A DNA stretch of 64,000 nucleotides from Tetrastigma voinierianum (lineage: Eukaryota; Streptophyta; Magnoliopsida; Vitales; Vitaceae): NCBI GenBank assembly GCA_016808115.1, contig JAEQBH010004550.1, positions 417,710 through 481,709 on the forward strand. The letters are read 5' to 3'. The notes under the pieces are model-generated. The model made no database searches. It was not told the origin of the DNA and saw nothing but the letters and a program-made list of their open reading frames with translations. The stretch's first letter is position 1, and each line of letters starts with the position of its first letter. Position numbers and translations under genes: made by a program. Positions 44,430 to 55,769 of the stretch are shown piece by piece.

Positions 44430-46135
44430 ATGCGTGTGGATCTCGTTACCGCGGTCAAGCAAGACATCCAACGAGGTCGCTGAAGCCGATACACTGACGG
44501 GTCGCGCGAGGGGTCAGATAGGCTCGTCATCAGAATTAGTGGGAGAATCTGTGGCTCAGATTCAGAGAGCGAATGAGCCCGATTATGCGCCGAGACTTTC
44601 TACGCGAGCCATCCGCTTTAGCTAATGTTATCTAAGAAGCGCTAAAGATGCAAAGAGTAGTAAGAAGTGCACTGGACAACATCCATAACAGCCAAGAAAT
44701 TTAGAAGTGGCCTGGATGCTCGTGGCTGCTGTGACGAGGGAGGACTCGGCCCAGTCTCGTGGAGGAGCCGGCGCAGGAGGCCTAACCCGGTGGGATGCAT
44801 CTGAACTTATACAGCCGCCGCCACCCCTAGGGCAGTCTCAGATAATCATCCACGACCTCCTCCGTCGTGTAATTAAAAGAGAGGCAGATAGGGTCCGCTC
44901 GAGGGATAAAATCACAGGACAACTCTGTCGACGCTCTATACGTGGCTCCTCCGGGAACCCAAGATGCTCTAATACGTGGCATAGAAACCTCGGCATCAAT
45001 ATGGAATAGCTCCGCCGAGCCACCCTCAGGGCGACCTTCTCCGGCGAAGTAAAATGCACATAATTTATTCAGGATGAACCAACCCCTGATATCCAAAGAC
45101 GTAGCCTCTAGAATAGCCTGGCGCACAATAAATCTACTTAAGGGAAATGACAATCAAGTATGTCCGTGAGGAGCATCTGTGGAGGCCGCATTCACCAAAA
45201 GTATAGATCCGCCAGGTATCCGAGAGAGAGAGAGCGAACCATCTCTAGGCGATGGCTTCAGGCCACCGCCGGGCAACTGTGGAGTTTACTGTAATCCATC
45301 GCGTGCTGGTACGGTGATATCTCGCAGCCGCGTAATCCCCGGTCGACCATCTATATCGAACCGGTCAGATTCGATCGTGGACACCGCCTTCGATGTCATA
45401 GTATGATAAAACTCAAGAACCACCCGGATAGAAAACTGCTTCGAGGACATATAAACGATAAAGAAGAATATCTCCGCACCAACCGTGATCGAATCTCGAA
45501 CCGGGTCTGCTACTGTCGGTATATCATGCTGGGACTCTCCATGAAAGTCCTCGAACGATAATCACGCCTCGCATTCTGGTCACAACTAGTCAAGGACGCC
45601 TAATCCTCGCCGTGGATAACCGGCGACTGCAAGGATCCCGGCAACGGAGTGAGGTGAAGGCTCTGCCTAGAACAAGACTCCCGCCAGATGCCCCCGCCCA
45701 CTGAAGCTGGATTCCGGTGGTCGTGATGCACGTGAGAGGGGCGGTCCCACCCCGCGTGGTATCAATCGACGGGGCTCAAGACCCTAAGACTTTGAATAGC
45801 AGCCAGGTCGGACTTCGATCATAGCTCGCATCGTGAGTCAATGCGTGATGTTCTGCGACCGAGTCGGGAGCCGTTCGCCGCATAGCCCCTGGCGTTCGGG
45901 CCATTACCGCCAGGTACTCGCGGAACCCCGGCTCGATCGATGCCTCCACGTGCGAACCATGGCGGGAAGTCAAGCATGCCTGCAGGGAACTCCGGCAGTG
46001 ACGGCAGGCGCATTTCGGGTGACAAGCAGTTTCAAAGCTACGGATCGGCAGTGACCGCTCCGACGTGCGAGGTGGAGAGGTGGAGCCGCAGCCTGCCGCT
46101 ACTGCTAATGGTAGGAGAGTCCGAAGGGCTCGCAT
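44430..46135 (-). pseudogene. Post-integrase (env-like) ORF of element A, degraded
   Basis: The minus-strand reading opens at an ATG at 46135 (MRALRTLLPLAVAAG). A later conserved block is MPRFLCHVLEHLGFPEEPRI then ERRQSCPVI (about 44990-44900), matching LLFPRLLCQVLEHIGLPG in element B. This is the conserved core of the Athila extra ORF of unknown function. Many frameshifts. Confidence 0.72.
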
Positions 46136-46175
46136 GGGAGGTCTTATAGGTGGATTGAATGAGAGAAGCGGGTTG

Positions 46176-46267
46176 CTTTTTATAGAGCAGTTAGGTAATT
46201 GAAAGGTCCCCAAAGTGTACCGAAGATTATTGAGTGGGCGAAAAATTTCGCTATTATAGCGAAATTT
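46176..46267 (-). promoter_or_regulatory. Internal palindrome and TATA-like box upstream of the element A ORF
   Basis: 46243-46267 is a perfect palindrome with 12-base arms (AAATTTCGCTAT and ATAGCGAAATTT) around one base. About 55 bases downstream in element orientation is CTCTATAAAAAG (46177-46188), and 42-53 bases further the ORF ATG (46135). The palindrome core TTCGCTAT is that of this element's LTR cluster. Confidence 0.65.
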
Positions 46268-46402
46268 ATGCCCCGCACTTCAAGATTTATCCCGCAAAAC
46301 AAAAAACAAAACAAAACAAAATAACGAAATAAAATAAATAAAATTAAAATAAAATATTAAACCCGAACATTTACAAAGGTTTTAATTAAAACTAAAATAG
46401 AT

Positions 46403-46777
46403 TGTAAAATATTACAAGCAAGAATATATTAGAGAGAATAGAGAGAGATTAAGAAGAGAAAGTGATAAGCACCAAAGATGGTAGAGAAAGTCGAGGAGAA
46501 ATTTTGCCTTCACCAGAGATTTCTTTCATTCTCTTCTTCGTTATATTTTTCTACACAATGACCAAAACTAAGCTTCTATTTATAAGAACACAAGGATGCA
46601 CATATCATTAACATGTATTGAATATATACATTGAATGTGTAAGATGGGCATTCATACGTAATGTAAATGTACGAATGTGCCACACAGGTACATTAACATT
46701 CATCACGATAGGTTACTTAATGTGCCATAATGAGTATGATTGAATGTAATGAATATTCATTCATGTATTTCATAACA
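46403..46777 (-). repeat. copia LTR in inverted orientation
   Basis: Minus strand starts TGTTATGAAATACATG at 46777 after CAAGGGGAG and ends ATATTTTACA at 46403; 375 bases. It is an inverted repeat of 47075-47455, with shared TATA region ctataaatagaagcttag. Confidence 0.88.
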
Positions 46778-47073
46778 CTCCCCTTGAATATTCATTGTAT
46801 TCATGAATGTGCATCAATGATACCGCGTTAAAAACCTTAAGCTCTAAAAACCTGGACAAACCTGACGAAGTGGAAAAAGAGTACAATGCATAAATTTTTA
46901 TATCTCCTTTATAGATGCATTAATTGCTCTCATTAACAACCTTAAGTCGAAAACCTAATGGGACAAAAACCGACAAAGTGAAAAAGATGCATGCATAGCT
47001 CAATATTTCCCTCAATTTGAGCTATATAGCCACTGCTGGGGCTAGTTAATCTTCATCTTATGAACTCGCCGCA
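46778..47073 (-). pseudogene. Inverted 3' tail of the copia element (pol end, 3' UTR, polypurine tract)
   Basis: On the minus strand it opens with MRRVHKMKIN and a stop, followed by an untranslated tail with CTTTTTCCACTTCGTCAGG-like text common after copia RNase H, and ends in the polypurine tract CAAGGGGAG next to the inverted LTR. Confidence 0.75.
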
Positions 47074-47074
47074 T

Positions 47075-47455
47075 ATATGAAATACATGAATGAATATTCA
47101 TTATATTCAATGTACCTATTATGGCACATTCGTAACCTATATACATCAATGAATATTCAATGTACCTATTCTGGCACATTCATAACCTACATTCATTTAT
47201 GAATGCTCCATCTCCCCATTCAATGTATATATATTCAATACATCGATATTAATGATATGTGCATCCTTGTGTTCTATAAATAGAAGCTTAGTTTTGGTCA
47301 TTGTGTAAGAAAAATATATCAAGAAGAGGAATGAAAGAGGAAAATATACAATGAAAATAAAATTTCTCCTCTGACTTTCTCTACCATCTGTGCTACTACT
47401 TTCTTCTTAACTTCCTATTCTCGTTTATTATATATTTCAAGAACAATATTTTACA
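47075..47455 (+). repeat. copia 5' LTR
   Basis: It starts tatgaaatacatgaatg (the first three bases TGT of the inverted copy are missing) and ends atattttaca. A TATA box is at about 47274-47281. The two LTR copies differ at many sites, so the structure is old. Confidence 0.87.
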
Positions 47456-47475
47456 ATAAGTTATCGCACGAAGAT
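47456..47475 (+). promoter_or_regulatory. Primer binding site region of the copia element
   Basis: ttatcgcacgaag follows the LTR end. Relatives carry ttatcagcacgaag here. It is not the initiator-tRNA-Met type used by the other elements of the window. Confidence 0.55.
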
Positions 47476-47677
47476 CTACCAATCGAAAGTAAATATTTTT
47501 GCAAGGTGAGTATTTTTATCAATCAACTTATACTTCATCTTCTTTCTTCTATCAATTCTTTTTTTTTTTTTCTTTTCTACCCGTCAAATTTCCAACCTAA
47601 AAGTATCCTTCGTTCTAAGTGGCGGATATTTGAAAATCCTTCTAATTAATTTATGATTCATTTGTTTTGCAAGAATT

Positions 47678-48460
47678 ATGGCAAATATTGAAAGCCCAAA
47701 TTCCACATCCTCAAGTGAGGAAATAATTATCTATCCCGGGTGCCTGACATGGAAATGCACCTCCAAGGGCAAGATCCTGCTAACGCAATTACAGAAGACG
47801 GAACCTCAAATGAAAAAGATAAAGCAAATGCACTGATTTTTATTCGTCGTCATTTGCATGAGAGCCTACAGACTCAATATTTATCCGTTCGAGACCCTCA
47901 AACCTTGTGGAAGAGGTTGAAGGATAGGTATGATCATACTAAGATCAAGTATCCTTCTCGCTAATAATTTATGATTTGCAAAACCTCGAACAAAGATTTC
48001 TAAACGCGTTCCCACTATAACTCGCTTATGTTTAAGATGTTTATCGGTCAGTTATGCGTTATCAAGCACACTAATGCGAATTGTTAGAGAAAAACTTTCC
48101 ACCTTCCATGTTTCGAATATCAGAGATCGTAAACATCAATACCGCAAATATCAATTTGCCACATACTGACACTTCATACCACCGAGCAACCAATGAATTG
48201 TCGCCAAAATCGCGATCTTTAACGCCGCTCAAAGTACGTTCGGCTACATGCAAACTTTGAGAAAATTATCGGCCATTTTAAAGGCTACAAGCTGCCAGTA
48301 AGAACATAATCCTCGCGGTGGCGTAAAAATTTAACCGCCCTAGGAAACTTAACTTCGCCGAATCATGACAAAGAAAAAGAAGCCAAAGAAGGTGACTAAT
48401 GAAAGTATTTGCCATCGCTGCGGGCATGATCAAGATCAACACGTGATTGTCGTACGCCAA
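47678..48460 (+). pseudogene. gag: copia gag
   Basis: The ATG at 47678 opens MANIESPNSTSS. In another frame MHLQGQDPANAITEDGTSNE, RRHLHESLQTQYLSVRDPQT and LWKRLKDRYDHTKIKYPSR follow (47750-47960), the UBN2-type copia gag core. A zinc-knuckle remnant CHRCGHDQ lies near 48412. Broken by stops after 47964. Confidence 0.85.
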
Positions 48461-48914
48461 AGAATTTTGTTGATCTATACTGCATCTTTAAAATACGCAA
48501 ACGTGGTGAATCTCACGCCATTGAAATTAATCCCGCTCGCTATAAATTCACCGTTGAAGCCAACAATGTTCCTCTGCTGGTGGACTCTTCTGCTCCCCGG
48601 CGTAGCAAATGCATCCCCTGATGTCTCTCACTTTTCAGGACCTTTTGATTACTTTGATGAAGCATCGACTGTGGATGACATCTTAGATTTCAAGTTTATG
48701 ATTCTAATAATTTTCTTATGTTTTTCTTTAAATGTATTACCTTTATTGTTCTTTAATATGGTTATGCAATTGAAACTTATGAACTTGATATAATATTTTA
48801 TTATTTTGAAATTTTATTCAATCTCATAACTAATATGAATTTTTACGGCTCTCGACACCGGTTGTCAACATAAATGCAAATGGAAAAACAATTTGAGAAA
48901 AATAAGATTTTTTT

Positions 48915-50130
48915 GTTTGCTTGATAGTGCATCAACGCATACCATATTTCATAGTAGACACTTTTCTCTCGAAAGAATATGACATGCAAGACACATGTCC
49001 ATATTAAATATCTAGTCCTATTCCGAATATTTACTGCTCTCAGAATTTTCAAGCAATTGTTTTTCCAAAAGGTACCATCCCGCATATTGAGAATGCAGAT
49101 TTAAGTAGTAGATTAAAAAGGGAATCTACTTAGCTTCAAAGATGTACAACTGTGAATGGGCACTATGTTGAGACTATTTATGAGCAAAATAAAGAATATA
49201 TTGGCATTACCTCTTATAAAAATGGGCCTGGTTATTCATCCATGAGAAGCTGCTTCTTCTGGCGCGGGTTTGTATTGTGCCATGATTAAGGCCGTTGAAA
49301 CCTTACTCCACCATATCTTGGAGATTGGTAACACCGATCATTGATTGCGGGCATGACGCTTTGGTCATCCTCGGGCGCTTCAATGATGCGGTGAGAATAA
49401 TCCGTAATACAAAAGGGCAATTCTTTAAAGGATACAAAGGTATTGTCAGTCTAAAGATTATAATTGTGAAGCTTTTCGTTCACAAGGAAAACTCATTATC
49501 AAACCTTCTATAACAAAGGTTGATCTTCAATCCCCTTTATTCCCGCAGAAAGAATCTGCAGTGATATTTGTGGACCAATACAAACCACCAAGTGGATCAT
49601 TTCGATGAGTTTTATGGTACTAGTGGACGATCTCGTAGATGGTCCCATGTTTTCTGACATTCACGCAATGTCACCTTGCACGCTTACTCACGCAGATTAT
49701 AAAGTCAAGCACACCCTCGATTATCCAATTAAAGGTATAAGGACGGATAATGCCGGTGAATTTACATCAAAGAGTTTTGATACATATTGTGCTTTTACCA
49801 ACGAGGTTGAACACCCTGGGTACGTGACATATGTTCATACTCAAATGGATTGGCGTAATCCTTGATTAAACATATACAAATCATTGCCCGCACTCTATTA
49901 TTGAGAACGAATCTCAACGATATTGATGGGTCATGTCGCTTTGCATGCGACGCTCTAATAAGATCGCGTTTCACCGCTAGTCTCCTACAATCTCCTTCAA
50001 ATGGTTTTGGTTACGAACTGATATTTTCACATTTACGCACCTTTCGGCCAGGCAAGACAAGTGCTATCGCGACCACCAAAAGAACTTAAAATGGTTCTCA
50101 ACGCCGCTGGGCATTTATGTCAGGGTTTAA
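48915..50130 (+). pseudogene. copia protease and integrase
   Basis: Protease active site reads LLDSASTHTIFHSRH from about 48918. Integrase blocks follow: the GDICGPI-like SDICGPIQTTKW near 49560, SFMVLVDD, KGIRTDNAGEFTSKSFDTYC (49731-49790) with the second catalytic Asp kept, and VEHPGYVTYVHTQMDW. Multiple frameshifts separate them. Confidence 0.87.
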
Positions 50131-50199
50131 TTCACCGCCCATCATTAGGTTCTCGGAACCGACCATCGGGTGATCTTTTTATCGCCAGATTCGCAGCAT

Positions 50200-50460
50200 T
50201 GTCATTTCAATGAGACTATGTTTCCATCGATTGGGGACACCTAAATTGAAATGTCAGGAAGCAAAACCGCTTAAGGTTTTCTCCTGGAATGAGAAAAATT
50301 TATCTCAATTTGACCCAAGAACTTCTGAGTGCGAAAACGAGGTGCAGCACATAATCCATTTACAGGCTATAGCCAATTTACTTCCTGATGCATTTAACGA
50401 TGCTACTAAGGTAACGAAATCTCATATTCCAAATACCAGAATGCTCCGCCTAGGATAGTT
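50200..50460 (+). pseudogene. copia region between integrase and RT
   Basis: LSQFDPRTSECENEVQHIIH then LQAIANLLPDAFNDATKVTK is the conserved linker that follows integrase in this copia family. Confidence 0.8.
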
Positions 50461-50739
50461 GCTCCCCGGCCGATGCTAAAAGGATGAAAATCCCCACAAG
50501 CCAAGTGTGGCACTAACAGGGATCAAAAGACATTGTTCCTCGAAAAACGAGGGGAAAGATCAAGAATCCACTTCTAGATGATCCCCGGTGTCAGGCTTAC
50601 TTAAAGAGCTAATGCCCTTGAAGAGGCACAAACCCATGAAAAGATCACCAACCCTAGGAATATCGAGAATTCCATTACATATTGTAATGAGATCTGGGAT
50701 CGAATAAAATCATCATTGGTGATATTTTGCATTCTCGCT

Positions 50740-51540
50740 TGCTCATAAAATTATGGATGATGATTACGAGCCGTTAATCTATTATCAATGTCAAAGGCAA
50801 GATTGGTCTAAGGAGGAAGCAATTAAGGCCGAATTAGCTTCCCTAGCTAAACGAGGTTTTGGACCCATAACCGTGACTCGAGCAATGTAAAGCCCGTTGG
50901 ATATAAATGGGTATTTGTCCGTGAACTAAATGAGAAAAAACGAGGTTTTCAGGCATAAGCCAGACTCGTTGTCTAAGGATTCTCCCAGAGACTCCGGGAT
51001 TGATTATGATGAGACATATCTGTCTATGATGGATATGATTACATTTCCTCGTTTTCTCATTAGTCCGTACTCTTTGAAAAATTGGAAATGCGTCTTATGG
51101 ACATTGTGAAGACATATCTATATGGCTTATTAGACTCAGATATTTATATGAAAATTCCCGAGGGATTCCAATTGCCTGATGCATGCACTCCCCGCAACTT
51201 ATTCTTAATAAAATTGCAAAGATCTTTGCATTGGTTAAAGCAATCCGGTCGCATGTGGTATCAACGCCTAAGTGAGTACCTAATTAAGGAAAGGTACAAT
51301 AATGATCCTATCTGCCTATGTGTGTTTATTAAGAAATCAGAAACCGGATTTGCTATTGTAGCAGCTTATGTCGACGATATAAATTTAATTGGAACTCCAA
51401 GAAAGCTAGTTAAAATCGCCGAGTATTTGAAAAAGGAATTTGAAGTTGCAAGATTGGGTAAAACCAAACTTTGTCTTGGTCTACAAATTGAGCATAAAGC
51501 AAATGGAATAATCGCCCATCAATCATCATACATCGTATAG
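50740..51540 (+). pseudogene. copia reverse transcriptase
   Basis: Early blocks are broken (NPLDINGYLS-like text and RGFQA). From 51082 a frame of 152 codons is intact: MEMRLMDIVKTYLYGLLDSD, IYMKIPEGF, LQRSLHWLKQSGRMWYQRLS, and the catalytic AAYVDDINLIGTP with both aspartates, then LKKEFEVARLGKTKLCLGLQ. The stop at 51538-51540 is where relatives continue with EKVLKRF. Confidence 0.93.
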
Positions 51541-51649
51541 ATTACTTAAACGTCAACATGGACAAAGGCTCACCCATCGAGCACCCCCTATGGTTCTAAG
51601 GTCTCTAGATCCCCAAAAGGATCGCTGGCCCTAGAGACCACGAAGAGAT

Positions 51650-52258
51650 ACTTAGTCCTCATACCATATCTCAATGCAATTAGCTTTGATGTACTTGCAC
51701 AATGTACGAGACCAGACATCACTTTTGGCAAGAGAATTTATTGGCACGTGCCCCGAGCCAACTCTGAGACACCGAATGGAATTAAACATATTTTTCAAGT
51801 ATCTCCGAGGAACCATAGATTCGGGGATTATATTATTCCAAGGAATCTACTACCTCCGGTTTAGCTGATATTCGCATGCCGGGATATAGACCGATCCACA
51901 TAAAGCTCGCTCCTAAACCGGGTTATTTATTTTGTTATAATGGCACCATTTTCGTGTTCTACGGCAATCGCTTAGTAGCTACATCTTCTAACCACTCGAG
52001 ATCATCGCTTTATATGAAGCTAGAAGAGAGTGTGTTTCGTTAAGATCCATTATAACACATATTCACCCTTGCTTAACACCGCCATAAATTCTCCTACTAT
52101 AATTTATGAAGATACGTTGCTCAGGTCGCACAAGTTAAAGGAGGATATATCAAAGGTGATAGACTAAGCATTGGTCTCGCCGAAATTTTTCTATACTCAC
52201 AAACTCCAAGAAAGTCGACAAATTGATGTTAAGTAGATTCAATCCATAAATAATCTAA
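51650..52258 (+). pseudogene. copia RNase H, C-terminally cut
   Basis: Pieces: ALMYL, RPDITFG, GYLFCYNGT, LVATSSNHS, AQVKGGYIKGDR and finally IDVKXIQS-like text at 52224-52258. In relatives NLADLFTKxLPTSTFxKLVHxIG would follow before MRRL; that stretch is absent and MRRV appears in the inverted tail at 47073. Confidence 0.85.
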
Positions 52259-52269
52259 TAAAAATACTA

Positions 52270-53420
52270 AAAATAAAATAAATTAAAAATTGACCAAAAT
52301 CAAAACGAATTAGCCGCAGCCGGCCTCGCGCTGAGACCAAACCAACTCGCAGCCGGAATGTCTCACATGGAGGATCAAGGAGGAAATCTCCTCTTCTACA
52401 CGGCGAACAACATATGGCTTTTGACTCGCTGTCTGCTAACCCAAATATTTTCTTGTCTTTTGGGTTGAGAAGATCAACCGAACCATTCTGGATATGCTCG
52501 ACATGGATGATAAATGGCCCGCCCATCGTGGATTCAGCTTTGCCCCAAATATGGAGCTTGAATCATACAGAGGACTGATCCCCCGATTGAAGGTTTTCCG
52601 GTTATTAGCTAATCATGCCACTTCTTCTCGCCATCCTTTGCAATTTGAATTGAAGTAGGCGCTGCTTTCTCGGGCCTCTTCTAACTCGTCAATCTCAGCA
52701 TTCTTTCGTGCCGCCGGCCATATCCAAGTATGTTCAAATTCTCAGACGCCCACCACGCCTTATTCAATTTCTCTACTGTAAATGGCAAGCCTTGCCATAA
52801 ACTAAGCGATACTGGGACATGCCGAGGATGGTCTCGTATGATGTTCCTCAGATGCCCACAAATGAGTCTTTAAAGCTTCAAAGACCACCCTTCCCGCTGT
52901 GGACTAACAACTCTTCATCAGGATGGTCTTTATTTCTCTCAAGGGCGAGCCCACTTGACTAATTAGTTTGAGGATGATACGGGTGGCTACTCAGCTTAAC
53001 ACCATATTTGGATAAGAGGTTCTCAAAGGGTTTGCTACCAAAGTGAGAACCTATCACCATAATTGCTTTGGGAACCCCAAATCTGAGAAATGTTCTCCTT
53101 ACGAATGAAGACCGCTTAGGTCACCGTCCCGCATGGCACCGTCGAATCTAATTTGGACACGAGTCCACCCCATAAGGATGTAGGCATAGCCGAAGGAAGT
53201 AGGGAATGGTCCCATGAAGTCGATGCCCCATACATCAAACAATTCAACTACTAAAATGGGGTTCAAGGGCATCATGTGATGACGGAAATCTTTTCCCAGC
53301 CTCGCACTTATCACACCGCCTCGCATTACGGTGTAGGCATCTTAAACAATGATGGCCAATAAAAAGCCCCACGCAAAGACTTTCATGGCGCCGCGGAAGC
53401 TAAATGCCCTTCACACGCAC
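52270..53420 (-). pseudogene. Athila-type integrase (element A)
   Basis: Minus-strand blocks in order: RRCDKCEAGKRFPSSH (zinc-binding end), LVVELFDVWGIDFMGPFPTS (53260-53200, first catalytic Asp kept), GVPKAIMVIGSHFGSKPFEN where relatives have SDGGSHF so the second catalytic Asp is lost, SSHPYHPQT, MSQYRLVYGKACH, and the C-terminal IIHVEHIQNGSVDLLNPKDK near 52510. Several stops. Confidence 0.9.
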
Positions 53421-53429
53421 CGCCATGGC

Positions 53430-54900
53430 AATGGCCGAGAATTCTTCGTTTCTTCTTACGGCACAGGCTTCCTTATTATTTGATTAGTGCAATACTTGAA
53501 TAAATACTAAGCCTTCCCAATAGTACGAATGAACCTCGTATGGAAGAACCTCTTGTCTTCAGGTCGTCCACTCCACCGGTAACTCTCCCACCAAAAATTG
53601 GCAATGTGAGCATACCATGGTGCTACACTCACCGTCAAGAGAGACTTAAAAATTCATCGAATATGGGAGTCTTCAAAGTGGTATCAGGTGCTATAGTTAA
53701 TCCGAGAGATGATCTACGACAACGCCTCCACACCCTTCTTATCTTTAATCTGGATGTTGAACTCTTGTAGCAATAGAACCCATCTGATAAGCCGAGCCTT
53801 GGAATTCTGTTTTGTGAGTAGATATTTCAATGATGAATGATTTAGAAGATTGGCACATCTCGACCCAAATTAAATAAGATCAAATTCATTCTTAAAGCAT
53901 ATACCACTTCTAACAATTTTTTCTCCTCGTAGTGTAGCCTGCTTCATTTAACGTTTTGCTCACATACACCACATACGGCTTCTTTACTCATCCGAGAACC
54001 GCCCGACAAAGAAGGTCACCAAAGACGAGACATTACCTCAAAGGCGCCGTGGGCTCTCACAATGGGTGCCGTGAGGTCAAATATGCCTTAAGCTCCTCGA
54101 ACTTTTATTGGCATCAGATTCCATTCAAACTTTGTATCTTTTTCAAGGAGTTTAGAGCGGCTTAGCAATTTTCGAGAAGTCTCAATGAACCTCGCGATAG
54201 AAACCTTATGTCCTACAAGAATCACAGATCGTTTTCTACATTAAGAGAGATGGCAATTTCGAGATCAATTTCGCCTTTGGCCTTATCCACTTCAATTCCT
54301 CTCGGAAATTATGTGCCCCAACACAATGCCCCGATGCACTATAAATGGCATTTTCTCAGTTAGTACTAGGTTCTTTTCATGCATCTGTGGAGGACAGTTT
54401 TAAATGGATCGCAGGCATTCATCAAGCTTTTCCCCGTGAACCGTTATGTCATCCATATAACTCATAATACGCCCACCATATCACTAAGCTTTGCAAAGCA
54501 TACAACGCCGAAAGTGGTCATGTGGTGATTGCATACAGACCGAAGGGCATCCTCTTATAGGCATATGTACTAAAAGGACAAGCGAAAGTTGTCTTGTCCT
54601 CGATCATCCGCAATGACATCTCGACTGGAATAAATAATACTCCATCTAGAAAGCAGAGAAGGGATGACCTGATACTCTCTAGAGCCGGTCCATGGTGTGG
54701 TGGAAAGTGATCCTTTCGGTCACCTCATTCAGCCTTTGTAGTCAATACATACCTCCAAATTGCAGAAGCTCCAGCACTCCCTTTCATCGAGCAATCGTAG
54801 TGACCCCGATTTCTTGGGTACTACTTCGGGGTTGGACTAACCCAAGAGCCATCGGACATGGGGTATATGATGCCTAGCCAGGTGCAATTTCACACTTCCA
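53430..54900 (-). pseudogene. Athila-type reverse transcriptase and RNase H (element A)
   Basis: Minus-strand pieces: NPEVVPKKSGVTTIV (about 54840-54790), EDKTTFACPFSTYAYKRMPF (54604-54545), the catalytic SYMDDITVHGEKLDECL with TATATGGATGAC at 54459-54448, RGIVLGHIISER, and RNase H traces such as SLVTFFVGRFSDE. The catalytic pair is intact but the frame is broken. Confidence 0.88.
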
Positions 54901-55379
54901 CTCTGCATTTCACCTCTCGTATATGCGGATTCAGCCTCAGGTCAGTCGAACCGCTCGATTCCTCTTCAAGGCAGATACATGGTGCATAATCAGGCCGACA
55001 GCCTTCAAATCCTGAGATCTCCATCCGATTGCTTTCTTGTTCCTGTGGAGGATTTGAAGCAAACTGACCTCCTGTGGATTTCTCAATAGTGAAGAAATCA
55101 CTACTGGACAATTCAATTTTCCTCCCAAAATGTATATTTCCAATTCAACAGTAGCTTAAGATCTAACTGTTGAGGACCCTGTTCCTCACTTCCAGTAAGT
55201 AGAGGTAACACTTCCACCTTTCTTCTCCTACGGTCCACAAAGAGGTTTCACTTCAAGCTCCCTGGTCTCACATCGGGCCAACCAACCCCGCTAATACATC
55301 TCGCACAAGTAGCTCATCTGGCTTGTTCTTCAAGGATTTGGCCTCTGATTCATAAACCTTCTACCGCCATCCTCCCGTT

Positions 55380-55765
55380 GGTGCATGTGCTGCCGATGGA
55401 AAATATCAGCCTAAGGTCATATTTCCAAAGGTTAGCCGTGATCACCCCATTCCGACAATTGATGATCGATTGAAGGGCCAAAAACAGCCTTCCTGCAGAT
55501 GATCGCACTACACTTCATCGCACCGTTCGTATCACAATTACAAAATCCACCGATAGCAGAATTTGTCCACTTGAATCAAAACATCCTCAATGTTCCTCGG
55601 GTATTTGATGGACCTATTAAGAGACAAAGTGATGTTGAATGGGTTTAGTCGCCAATCTTGTCGCTAAGACATGGAAAGCAAGATTTACATTTGCCCCAAA
55701 TCTAGCAATGCCTTTTCCAAATACTAAAACGTCATGTTCAAAGATTAGAAAATCCCCTGATCTTT
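55380..55765 (-). pseudogene. Athila-type aspartic protease (element A)
   Basis: Minus strand reads ALLDLGANVNLAFHVLATRL (active-site DLGA kept), then VHQIPEEH, GQILLSVDFVIV and IINCRNGVI, the fixed order of Athila protease. Frameshifts lie between. Confidence 0.85.
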
Positions 55766-55769
55766 TTTA

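Larger units (their letters stand above)
46403..52258. mobile_element. copia element with its 3' end inverted against its 5' LTR
   Basis: Order on the plus strand: inverted LTR (46403-46777), inverted 3' tail (46778-47073), then direct LTR (47075-47455), gag, protease, integrase, RT and RNase H, ending at about 52258 where the element A sequence resumes. No LTR follows the RNase H. The inverted tail begins with the last codons of the same pol (MRRVHKM on the minus strand at 47073), so the missing 3' end is the piece that is inverted at the front. Confidence 0.82.

Noticed and set aside
45776..46213. 145-codon minus-strand frame taken whole, starting at 46213
   Set aside because: The first codons lie upstream of the TATA-like box. 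I prefer the ATG at 46135, and the frame is out of step with the conserved core further on.
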